Assembly (NCBI GenBank): GCA_947175975.1 | Contig: CAMWOX010000053.1 | Location: 1 to 9,492 of the forward strand | Direction: 5' to 3' | DNA from: an uncultured Ruminococcus sp. | Lineage (GTDB): Bacteria; Bacillota; Clostridia; Oscillospirales; Ruminococcaceae | DNA: 9,492 nucleotides | In this document: positions 1 to 5,792 of the stretch, piece by piece | How positions within the stretch are numbered: position 1 is the first letter of the stretch | Layout: each line of letters starts with the position of its first letter | Program-made: the position numbers and the translations under genes | Notes under the pieces: model-generated | The model's database searches: none | Told to the model about the DNA's origin: nothing | Seen by the model: the letters and a program-made list of their open reading frames with translations, nothing else

Positions 1-53
1 ACCATATCTGGCTGGCTGTTTCTATAGATAATAGTGACAAATTTTATTTCAAT

Positions 54-101
54 GCCCTGAAAATCTCTTTATTTCTATATTTTCAGAGTTTTGCTCAGGG
101 C
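54..101 (+). repeat. Left-end hairpin of the IS element
   Basis: GCCCTGA (54-60) pairs with TCAGGGC (95-101). The stem can continue inward through AAA/TTT and CTC/GAG with small bulges. It lies just upstream of the tnpB ribosome site, where IS605-group elements usually carry a subterminal palindrome recognised by TnpA as single-stranded DNA. It could instead be the terminator of a gene lying before the window, but there is no T-run after the stem. Confidence 0.5.
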
Positions 102-131
102 TAATAATATAGACAGGGAGGTGAAAATCAG

Positions 132-791
132 ATGTTAAAAGCATACAAATTCAGAATATATCTGAATCAGGAACAGCAGATACAGATCTCAAAAACGTTC
201 GGCTGCCTTCCGCAGACTGATAAAAAAGTTGGTATGGATTTAGGTATCAAGGATTTGTGTATTACATCTGATGGCAAAAAATATGAAAATCCAAAAACTT
301 TGCGTAAATATGAGAAAAGGCTTGCAAAAGCACAGTGTCAATTTGCACATAAGCAGAAGCTGAGCAAAAACTGAAACAAGCAACGAATAAGAGTTGCAAG
401 ACTTCACGAAAAAATAACAAATATCAGAAAAGATGATCTGCATAAGATTTCTCATGAAATAATCAGCGAAAACCAAGTGATCGTTTCTGAAAATTTGCAG
501 ATCAGCAACATGATAAAAAATCATCATCTTGCAAAAAGCATAGCTGATGTATCATGGTACGAATTGAAAAGGCAGCTGGAATATAAGTCTTTCTGGAACA
601 GCAGACAATACATAAAAATCGATACGTTTTTTGCAAGCAGTCAGTTATGCGCTTGTTGCGGATATAAAAATTCTGAAATAAAGAATTTGTCTGTCAGGGA
701 ATGGACTTGTCCAATATGCAGAACGCATCATGACAGGGATAGCAATGTTGCTGTCAATATTTTGCAGGAAGGACTAAAGCAGACAGCATAA
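132..791 (+). pseudogene. tnpB: tnpB remnant: internal deletion plus nonsense codon
   Basis: One reading frame runs from ATG 132 to TAA 791 (about 219 codons), broken only by TGA at 372-374. TnpB proteins are usually about 360-400 residues. The N-terminus (MLKAYKFRIYLN... to KTFGC) is typical but joins, at about residue 25, directly to PQTDKKVGMDLG, so the middle of the N-terminal RNA- and DNA-binding part is missing. The rest is well preserved: RuvC-I Asp in GMDLGIKD, RuvC-II Glu in VSENLQISNM, a zinc ribbon formed by CxxC in LCACCGYK and CxxC in TCPICR, and RuvC-III Asp in HDRDSNVA. After the stop the same frame reads NKQRIRVARLHEK, a normal TnpB segment, so the stop looks like a point change. 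GGAGGTG at 117-123 is a strong ribosome site 8 nt before the ATG. Intact TnpB is an RNA-guided nuclease; this copy is very unlikely to be active. Confidence 0.9.
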
Positions 792-899
792 TAAAAACAA
801 AGTAGGGCAGGGATTGCCCGAATTTACGCCTGTGGAGATAGTAGGTTACGAGGTCGCAGAAGCAGGAAGCCCACCTGCTTTAGATGGTGGGTAGTTCAC
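792..899 (+). ncRNA. Right end / omega-RNA scaffold of the tnpB element
   Basis: IS200/IS605 TnpB proteins use an RNA transcribed from the tnpB 3' end and the right end of the element, with the flanking DNA as guide. This stretch has the expected structure: a small stem GGGCA/TGCCC (805-809 with 815-819), the segment TTACGCC...GTAGGTTACGAGG, and a terminal stem CCCACC/GGTGGG (870-875 with 886-891). A competing stem AGCAGG/CCTGCT (861-866 with 874-879) shares bases with the terminal stem, so the two cannot form together. The 5' end of the RNA normally lies inside tnpB and cannot be placed from sequence. The scaffold looks intact although the protein is not. Identification rests on resemblance, not on a covariance search. 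Confidence 0.6.
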
Positions 900-923
900 A
901 ATATACTAAACCTATGATATAAT
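895..923 (+). promoter_or_regulatory. Sigma-A promoter of the rrf2 gene, -35 at the IS edge
   Basis: TTCACA at 895-900 (5 of 6 to TTGACA) and TATAAT at 918-923 are separated by exactly 17 bp, and TGA before the -10 makes it an extended -10. Transcription would start near 930, leaving a leader of about 45 nt before the rrf2 ATG. The -35 hexamer falls on the TTCAC terminus of the IS right end, so the promoter seems to be a hybrid of element and host sequence. Confidence 0.65.
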
Positions 924-973
924 AGTAAATAGAAGATAGCATCCTGATAAAAACAAATGAAAGGAGTTTCTCT

Positions 974-1414
974 ATGAAAATTTCAACCAAAGGCAGATAT
1001 GCATTAAGAATGGCATTAGATTTAGCAGAGTATCAGAAAGACGGCTATATTTCTCTGAAAGAAATTGCTGAACGGCAGGGAATTTCTAAAAAATATCTGG
1101 AACAGATTGTGCCATTATTAAGTAAAAGCGGTCTGCTCCGGACAAACCGTGGCAATCGTGGCGGCTATATGCTTGCCAAGCCTGCGGATGTATTGACCGT
1201 CGGAGAAATTCTCAGAGCAACCGAGGGAAACCTTGCACCGGTTTCCTGCCTGGAATATCCGGAAAACACCTGCCCCCGTGCGCAGGAATGTGCAGTATTA
1301 CCGATTTGGGAAGGACTGCATAAAGTTATGACAGATTATCTGGATCATATTACAATCAAAGATATTCTGGAACAGAATCATGAGCATATCACAGGGGGTG
1401 ATTACTGCATCTAG
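974..1414 (+). CDS. Rrf2-family transcriptional regulator, IscR-like
   Basis: A 146-residue protein of normal Rrf2 length. Residues 1-60 form the winged helix-turn-helix: the start MKISTKGRYALRM is the family hallmark, SKKYLEQIVPLLSKSGLL is the recognition-helix region, and NRGGYMLAKP (61-70) is the wing. Cysteines at 92, 100 and 106 (C-x7-C-x5-C) occupy the place of the [2Fe-2S] ligands of IscR (92, 98, 104), so it probably senses iron-sulfur or redox status; a further Cys lies at 145. Family members repress iron-sulfur assembly, cysteine metabolism or nitrosative-stress genes. In Clostridia such a gene often precedes iscS-nifU, but here no such genes follow and yabP comes next after a 131-nt gap. 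AAAGGAG at 960-966, 7 nt before the ATG, supports the start. The target is unknown; IscR, CymR and NsrR-type roles cannot be told apart from sequence alone. Confidence 0.9.
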   Translation: MKISTKGRYALRMALDLAEYQKDGYISLKEIAERQGISKKYLEQIVPLLSKSGLLRTNRGNRGGYMLAKPADVLTVGEILRATEGNLAPVSCLEYPENTCPRAQECAVLPIWEGLHKVMTDYLDHITIKDILEQNHEHITGGDYCI

Positions 1415-1451
1415 CAGGATGTTCCACATGGAACATTCTGCATTGTATTTT
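1414..1451 (+). terminator. Probable terminator after rrf2, built on a parS-like palindrome
   Basis: In RNA, bases 1414-1425 pair with 1430-1441 (12 pairs including one G-U, loop ACAU), followed by the U-rich stretch AUUGUAUUUUU. The stem begins in the rrf2 stop codon. The hairpin contains the palindrome at 1419-1436, so the site may do either or both jobs. The U-tract is interrupted, so termination may be only moderate. Confidence 0.5.
1419..1436. promoter_or_regulatory. parS-like palindrome 1
   Basis: ATGTTCCACATGGAACAT is a dyad with 8-bp arms ATGTTCCA/TGGAACAT around a central CA. The 16-bp core TGTTCCACATGGAACA differs at one position from the chromosomal ParB site TGTTCCACGTGGAACA known in Pseudomonas, and at three from the Bacillus form TGTTTCACGTGAAACA. 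An exact reverse-complement copy lies 1.8 kb away. ParB binding is inferred; the central CG of known sites is absent here. Confidence 0.5.
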
Positions 1452-1486
1452 TATAATAACTCCTGAGAAAAATGAATCCTGATTCT

Positions 1487-1515
1487 GCATATTCCGGAAA
1501 AGATTTGCATAGGAT
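1487..1515 (+). promoter_or_regulatory. Candidate sigma-E (sporulation) promoter of yabP
   Basis: GCATATT at 1487-1493 matches the Bacillus sigma-E -35 consensus KMATATT in full. CATAGGAT at 1508-1515 matches the -10 consensus CATACAHT at 6 of 8 positions, and the spacer is 14 bp, as expected. The start would fall near 1522, ten bases before the yabP ribosome site. In Bacillus subtilis yabP is expressed under sigma E, which fits. The rest of the rrf2-yabP gap (about 1442-1531) shows nothing else I can name. Confidence 0.55.
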
Positions 1516-1545
1516 GTATTAAATTCCTGACAGGAGGCTTTTAAA

Positions 1546-1839
1546 ATGCAAGAAATAAACAACAGCTGTATCATACCCGAAAAACAGCATACTGTAATTA
1601 TGGAGAACAGAAAAACACTCAGTATTGCCGGCATCACGGATATTGACAGTTTTGATGAACGGGAAATCGTCTTATATACGAAAATGGGTGAACTGACGAT
1701 TACAGGACGTGATCTACATATCAATGCGATCAGTATTGAGAATGGCAATATGTCTGTGGAGGGTGACATCTGGTCGCTCCAGTATGGCGATAAAGACAAG
1801 CAGTCTCCTGTTTCTATGCTTGGCAGGCTTTTCCGGTGA
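1546..1839 (+). CDS. yabP: Sporulation protein YabP
   Basis: A 97-residue protein of the YabP/YqfC family, small beta-rich proteins of the mother cell during spore formation; in Bacillus subtilis YabP is sigma-E dependent and needed for efficient sporulation. Recognisable blocks are the central VIMENRKTLSIAGITDIDSF (17-36) and the conserved LTITGRDLHINAISIENG (51-68) followed by VEGDIWSLQY (71-80). AGGAGG at 1532-1537, 8 nt before the ATG, fixes the start. Its stop overlaps the start of yabQ (TGATG), showing translational coupling. In Bacillus the gene follows yabO (an S4-domain protein), which is not next to it here. Confidence 0.9.
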   Translation: MQEINNSCIIPEKQHTVIMENRKTLSIAGITDIDSFDEREIVLYTKMGELTITGRDLHINAISIENGNMSVEGDIWSLQYGDKDKQSPVSMLGRLFR

Positions 1840-2402
1840 TGGGATGGCAGATGATTCCGGGGTATCTGAAAGTACTGGAGACATTCCGGACAGTGGATGA
1901 AGAATTATTATTATTTGGTGGGTCGATTCTGTTAGGCATCCCGGCAGGAGTTGCCTGGGATATATTAAGATTATTCCGAAAATTATTGTGGCATCATGCC
2001 ATAGTGGTTGCATGTGAAGATATTTTTTATTTGATCTGTCTGAGTTTTTTGTTCCTGTGTTATACAAGTACCTTCGGCGGTGGTGATTTCCGGGTGTATT
2101 ACATCATTGGCTGTCTGCTTGGATTCCTGGTATATTATCTTACAATCGGTGCATTTCTCATGAAATGCAGTGATCTGATATTGATGCCAGTGCATTGGCT
2201 GTGGGATCATTTCGTATGTATCTGTATCAAACTAAAGCTAAGTTTTGTGAAATATGCCAAAAAATCAAAATTCCGAAAAAAAAATCTGCAAAACGACTTG
2301 CAAAAACCTGTCAGCAAGGTGTATAATAAAAATAGTATCTGTTCTGATCAATCTAACCAAAAGAAAGCTGGGAAGTCATATGTCCAACAGAGGAAACGCT
2401 GA
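1839..2402 (+). CDS. yabQ: Sporulation membrane protein YabQ
   Basis: A 187-residue membrane protein. YabQ is required for spore cortex formation in Bacillus subtilis. Hydrophobic segments lie at about 21-40 (with the family pattern GIPAGVAWDILRLFRK), 61-76 and 86-107 (RVYYIIGCLLGFLVYYLT). From about residue 130 the tail is strongly basic and low in complexity (YAKKSKFRKKNLQND... to QQRKR), probably cytoplasmic. I chose ATG 1839, which overlaps the yabP stop by one base; a GTG one codon upstream (1836) would also work. No strong ribosome site is visible, consistent with coupling to yabP. The last 23 bases overlap divIC. Confidence 0.85.
   Translation: MGWQMIPGYLKVLETFRTVDEELLLFGGSILLGIPAGVAWDILRLFRKLLWHHAIVVACEDIFYLICLSFLFLCYTSTFGGGDFRVYYIIGCLLGFLVYYLTIGAFLMKCSDLILMPVHWLWDHFVCICIKLKLSFVKYAKKSKFRKKNLQNDLQKPVSKVYNKNSICSDQSNQKKAGKSYVQQRKR
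2298..2327 (+). promoter_or_regulatory. Candidate vegetative promoter inside yabQ for divIC-yabR
   Basis: TTGCAA at 2298-2303 (4 of 6 to TTGACA) and a perfect TATAAT at 2322-2327 are separated by 18 bp, within the basic tail of yabQ. The start near 2334 lies about 45 nt before the divIC ATG. It would give divIC and yabR a sigma-A transcript independent of the sporulation promoter. The match is moderate and the region is A-rich, so chance is possible. Confidence 0.4.
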
Positions 2403-2694
2403 ATCAAGATCAAAGCCAGGAGTCGGCTTCCGAATGCTGATTCATGTCGCATTGGTAATGTTCGTGATATTTTGTGCGATTTCGATTATCACAACACAGA
2501 ATGCGATTGTAGAACAGCGCAGGAATCTCGCAGAACTGGAAGAGCAGGTGGATGTACTTGCTGCAGAGAATGAAGAATTGGCTGCACTGATCGCATCTGA
2601 TGATATTGGCTCGTATATGGAGAAGCTGGCACTGGAGAGCGCAGGCTATGCCTATCCGGACGAAAGACGTTACTATGACACATCCCGCAAGTAA
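2380..2694 (+). CDS. divIC: Septum formation initiator, DivIC/FtsL family
   Basis: A 104-residue bitopic membrane protein of the division complex (DivIC/FtsB, which pairs with FtsL and DivIB/FtsQ). A short polar N-terminus (1-18) is followed by one membrane segment (19-39, MLIHVALVMFVIFCAISIITT), an extracellular coiled coil (about 42-72, rich in E/L/A with NLAELEEQVDVLAAENEEL) and the family's C-terminal block ALESAGYAYPDERRYYD (84-100). The open frame extends 42 codons upstream, but that part lies over yabQ and is low-complexity, and the ATG at 2380 gives the normal family length and layout. The ribosome site before it (GGGAAG at about 2370-2375) is weak. The position between yabQ and yabR matches Bacillus gene order. 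Confidence 0.9.
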   Translation: MSNRGNAESRSKPGVGFRMLIHVALVMFVIFCAISIITTQNAIVEQRRNLAELEEQVDVLAAENEELAALIASDDIGSYMEKLALESAGYAYPDERRYYDTSRK

Positions 2695-2733
2695 TATTAT
2701 TTAATTCTGAAAAGCAGGAGGATTTTTTGCTGT

Positions 2734-3186
2734 ATGCTGGAAATGGGAAAAGTTTATGAAGGCAAGGTCAAGGGAATTACAAATTATGGTGCTTTCGTGG
2801 AAGTACCACAGGAGGGGGAAGATCCCATCACCGGAATGGTACATATTTCCGAAGTGGCAAATGTATTTGTCAACAACATCCGTGATTTTCTCACCGAGGG
2901 ACAGGATGTAAAAGTGGTTGTCCTGCAAGTGAATGAGCAGGGCAAAATTGCGATGTCGATCCGGAAAGCGATTCCGAAAGAGGAGCGTAGACCACAAAAG
3001 AATTATCCGTCTCGTCAAAGGCGAGAAAGAGGAAATGTCTGGGAGGGTACCAAGCCGCAGAAACCGGATACAGAGATGACATTTGAAGATATGATGAATC
3101 GTTTCAAGCAGAACAGCGAAGAACGGATCAGCGACATCAAACGCAATACCGACCGGAAGAACCGCTCCCGGCGGCGGGCAAAATAA
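2734..3186 (+). CDS. yabR: S1-domain RNA-binding protein, YabR type
   Basis: A 150-residue protein. Residues 5-77 form an S1 RNA-binding domain: GKVYEGKVKGITNYGAFVEV, MVHISEVAN and IAMSIRKA are the classic strand motifs. The rest is a charged, basic tail with the conserved short piece MTFEDMMNRFKQNSEERISDIKRNTD (115-140) ending in RSRRRAK, as in other clostridial YabR-like proteins. It probably binds RNA or ribosomes; the precise role is not established. AGGAGG at 2716-2721 lies 12 nt before ATG 2734, rather far; a second ATG at 2743 would start the protein directly at GKVYEG and is a possible alternative. It is the last gene before the terminator at 3194-3226. Confidence 0.88.
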   Translation: MLEMGKVYEGKVKGITNYGAFVEVPQEGEDPITGMVHISEVANVFVNNIRDFLTEGQDVKVVVLQVNEQGKIAMSIRKAIPKEERRPQKNYPSRQRRERGNVWEGTKPQKPDTEMTFEDMMNRFKQNSEERISDIKRNTDRKNRSRRRAK

Positions 3187-3193
3187 GAAGATG

Positions 3194-3226
3194 ATCCCCT
3201 GTAAGATGATTTACAGGGGATTTTTT
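3194..3226 (+). terminator. Rho-independent terminator of the yab-divIC operon
   Basis: A perfect 11-bp stem, ATCCCCTGTAA (3194-3204) with TTACAGGGGAT (3211-3221), a six-base loop and a TTTTTT run at 3221-3226, eight bases after the yabR stop. Confidence 0.93.
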
Positions 3227-3247
3227 AAAATTAATTCACGAGTTTGG

Positions 3248-3265
3248 ATGTTCCATGTGGAACAT
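3248..3265. promoter_or_regulatory. parS-like palindrome 2
   Basis: ATGTTCCATGTGGAACAT is the exact reverse complement of the 18-bp site at 1419-1436 and again sits after GG. It lies between the yabR terminator and the convergent ABC operon, outside any gene. Unlike site 1 it has no U-tract and is not itself a terminator, which argues that the sequence is conserved for another reason such as ParB binding. Confidence 0.5.
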
Positions 3266-3267
3266 GC

Positions 3268-3300
3268 AGAAACGGCATGATAGAACATCATGCCGTTTCT
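3268..3300. terminator. Hairpin between convergent operons, probable terminator of the permease operon
   Basis: A perfect 14-bp inverted repeat, 3268-3281 with 3287-3300, with loop AGAAC. AGAAA flanks one side and TTTCT the other, so it can act in either direction. It lies 27 bases past the stop of the minus-strand permease gene. The T-run is short, so strength is uncertain. Confidence 0.65.
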
Positions 3301-3326
3301 AGTATATATCTTAGGATTAGGGAAAA

Positions 3327-5792
3327 TCAGAAATTTGTCATTCTGGTATCTGTACCCTTGTAGATCCGTCCGGCGGGAGGAGCGGAAGGAGCTGAGTTAT
3401 TGCTGATGACTTGATTGCCGCTTGTGATGACTTTCTGTACTAAATCAGAGTATTCGGGAGGGATGACATAGCGTTTTGAATTAATCACAAGAACATAACA
3501 GGGTTCATTGCTGATATAATGTGTTCTTGCGACTTTGAGCAGATCATACAGAGCAGGATTGTAAGAACGCAGATAACCGCCGAAATTATCTGTATAAATG
3601 CAGGTACTTTCATAGCAGGGAATGTCAGAACTAGAATTATCCGGCTTGAAAAGGAAATTTCCCATGCTGTTTGTGGCATACTCCAGGGAGGGGGAAACAT
3701 GGTCTTCCGGTTCATAGATCCGGATATACAGTTTATCGTCATAATTATCCAAATTTGCATAATTGGCAGAGAGGGAAAATTCTTTCATGCCCCATTTTTT
3801 GAGCAAAGCACAGGTTTCAGAATTGCAGGAATAGACGGGAAGTCCGCTCATGAAACAGATAATTTCATCTGTTTTGAACTGTTCTATTGTCATGTTCTGC
3901 AAGTCATTCTGGTAAGCCATCCGGATTGTTTTCAGGTTGTTTTCAACATCCCGGATTGTGAGAATCTGAGCATTCTCATAGTTGTAAGATATGTGGTAGG
4001 AGTTTGAAATTAAAGGAGAATTGACCAAAAATTCAATCTGGTCAGGGTATTTTCGTGTTGTAATGCCGTTTTCGGTGTAGGATTTCTGATATGTGTTTTT
4101 CATACGATTTTCAAGAAGATTTCCGGTTGCTTCTGTGTAAGTATCCGTTTCCATGCAGATTGCAAGAAGATTCAGATATTCATCTGGCAGTAAATCATAA
4201 GTTCTGTAAATGGCTGATCCTGTGACCGTGTAATAAGTAATATGAAATTCTGCACAGGATGAGACATATTCCCGATAACCACGGCGATTGCCATAGCTGT
4301 AATCATCATAAAGATAATAATCCTCATCCTGGTCACTTGTCTGGAATTGATAAACAGTAGTATTTCCAACGTTCTTAGAATCTAAACGAAGTGAATAATA
4401 GCCGTCCATGTGTGCGAGTACCTGATTATTGTAATCCTGTTTCAGATTTTCATTGCATGTCTTATGAAAATCACGGATTTTTGAAATTGTTTCTTTATCG
4501 CTGAAATTCAGTTCGTATTCAGGCATATCGGAATTACTGCCTGTTGTTTCAAATTCCACTTTGACGGATGTAATGCTTGCGAGTGCAGGGATATAATAGG
4601 CTCTTCCGAAAGCATTTGTTGCAGAGACTGCAAACAGACCGCCGAGCGTCACAACGACCGTGACCACATAGGAAACAGCACTCAGCCAGAATTTTTTGAA
4701 TCCTCTTTTGCGGACGACTTCCATGATGAAGTAGACAATCATGCTGAAAATCAGAACAGGGATCAATGCACCTGTGCCGGTTTCTGTGAGACAGAGAATG
4801 CAGACAGCAATTGCAGTCAGAATCACATAATAGATTCCAAGATACACAAACGGTTTGCTGACATGTTCTGCTTTACGGTGTTCATACAGACGCCATGCGA
4901 GAATCAGAACTGCCACTGTGAGTAAGATAATAATCAAAGCCCAGCGGATATAAGCTGGAGCAAGTCCGAGATCGCCAAGTTCTCCGCCGATTGCAGTATA
5001 AGTGCCGGAATAACTGCTGACATAATCGGAAAGCATTTCATCTTTTGTAGTAATCAGGTAAATCAGATAGATCAGACCACCAATCGGACTTGTATGCCCG
5101 ATCACATCCCAGGAGTATTCAAAGCTGATGATTTCCACCTTGGAGCAGATCACAGCAAGCAGTACAGCAAGTGTTCCCGGGATCAGCAGATTTAATAAAA
5201 TATTGGTGTAGATATTTTCAAAAAGCGTTCCGCAGCAGCTTGTAATCAGGACAGAGATTGTGTAATACATCCACATCAGCAGGAATAAACCGAGTGTGAT
5301 CAGAAAATAATATTTATAGATTTGATTGAGATCGCTGATTTCATCAGGTTTGAGTACAGAGCGGACTAACGGTGTGAAAGCAAATGTTACAATCCAGCCA
5401 ATCAGGGAAGCGGCAAGATAGGGAATCAGGTACATACCCAGACCACCGAGATAGTTACTGAAAAAACGCTGCTTTCCGGTTAATGGCAGAGAATAGAGCA
5501 TATCCACTTTGGATTTGTCCCATTCTTCATGATAGGCATTAATGCCGAAGAAGATACCTAAAATCACAGAAATGCCAAGACAGAAAGATCCGATTGAGGC
5601 ATATGCCCAGGAATTTGTAGCAATATATCTATCTGTGACATTTTCGTTATAAATTTCCAGCATCATACTGCCCATAATCAAGGGAATGCCCAGTAATTGT
5701 AGAATGCAGGTGACAATGGCGAATTTCTGATTCTGACGGAAAAGCCGAAAAGCATTCCGGACGGGAAAACTATGCAAAAACCTGGCTGTCAT
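3327..5792 (-). CDS. ABC-2-type permease with large soluble C-terminal domain
   Basis: An 821-residue integral membrane protein, the membrane half of an ABC transporter with the ATPase encoded just upstream. Hydrophobic segments lie at about 24-46, 64-86, 118-140, 161-184, 195-217, 282-301, 314-335, 341-358 and 369-390. MLYSLPLTGKQRFFSNYLGG (98-117) is the cytoplasmic coupling region seen in ABC-2 permeases. From about 400 to 821 the protein is polar, rich in Tyr, Asn, Asp and Ser, with no further membrane segment, so a roughly 420-residue extracytoplasmic domain is likely. I recall clostridial YtrA-linked permeases carrying a domain called DUF6449 in this place, but I cannot confirm it. GGAGG at 5802-5806 is 9 nt before the ATG and lies inside the end of the ATPase gene (23-nt overlap). 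The substrate is unknown; relatives act in cell-envelope stress, antibiotic-peptide response or unknown export. Confidence 0.85.
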   Translation of the reverse strand: MTARFLHSFPVRNAFRLFRQNQKFAIVTCILQLLGIPLIMGSMMLEIYNENVTDRYIATNSWAYASIGSFCLGISVILGIFFGINAYHEEWDKSKVDMLYSLPLTGKQRFFSNYLGGLGMYLIPYLAASLIGWIVTFAFTPLVRSVLKPDEISDLNQIYKYYFLITLGLFLLMWMYYTISVLITSCCGTLFENIYTNILLNLLIPGTLAVLLAVICSKVEIISFEYSWDVIGHTSPIGGLIYLIYLITTKDEMLSDYVSSYSGTYTAIGGELGDLGLAPAYIRWALIIILLTVAVLILAWRLYEHRKAEHVSKPFVYLGIYYVILTAIAVCILCLTETGTGALIPVLIFSMIVYFIMEVVRKRGFKKFWLSAVSYVVTVVVTLGGLFAVSATNAFGRAYYIPALASITSVKVEFETTGSNSDMPEYELNFSDKETISKIRDFHKTCNENLKQDYNNQVLAHMDGYYSLRLDSKNVGNTTVYQFQTSDQDEDYYLYDDYSYGNRRGYREYVSSCAEFHITYYTVTGSAIYRTYDLLPDEYLNLLAICMETDTYTEATGNLLENRMKNTYQKSYTENGITTRKYPDQIEFLVNSPLISNSYHISYNYENAQILTIRDVENNLKTIRMAYQNDLQNMTIEQFKTDEIICFMSGLPVYSCNSETCALLKKWGMKEFSLSANYANLDNYDDKLYIRIYEPEDHVSPSLEYATNSMGNFLFKPDNSSSDIPCYESTCIYTDNFGGYLRSYNPALYDLLKVARTHYISNEPCYVLVINSKRYVIPPEYSDLVQKVITSGNQVISNNSAPSAPPAGRIYKGTDTRMTNF

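Larger units (their letters stand above)
54..899 (+). mobile_element. Decayed IS200/IS605-type element, tnpB only
   Basis: The element comprises a left-end hairpin, a degenerate tnpB and a structured right end with the stem-loops and the GGTGGGTAGTTCAC-type terminus typical of clostridial IS605-group elements. No tnpA (Y1 transposase) is present in the window, so the element either never carried one or lost it. The left boundary is not fixed: only 53 bases precede the hairpin and I cannot recognise a target tetramer or pentamer. The right boundary is placed at about 895-900 from the conserved look of the end and is an inference. The internal deletion and stop in tnpB mean it cannot move by its own protein, although it could be mobilised in trans. 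Confidence 0.75.

Noticed and set aside
1..53. Possible end of an upstream gene or a tnpA remnant
   Set aside because: There is too little sequence, and no coding signal or transposase motif can be seen.
905..926. Weak dyad ACTA...TAGT over the rrf2 -10 box as an autoregulatory Rrf2 site
   Set aside because: The arms are only 4 bp in AT-rich DNA and do not match an Rrf2-family operator that I can name.
1389..1799. Minus-strand open frame of 136 codons over yabP containing MFHVEH
   Set aside because: It is antisense to yabP and to the palindrome at 1419-1436, which is what reads as MFHVEH. It has no ribosome site or recognisable domain.
2254..2379. Upstream extension of divIC by 42 codons
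   Set aside because: It overlaps the yabQ coding tail in another frame and gives no family sequence. ATG 2380 gives the normal DivIC length and layout.
3519..4007. Plus-strand open frame of 162 codons inside the permease gene
   Set aside because: It is a shadow of the long minus-strand gene with no ribosome site or family resemblance.
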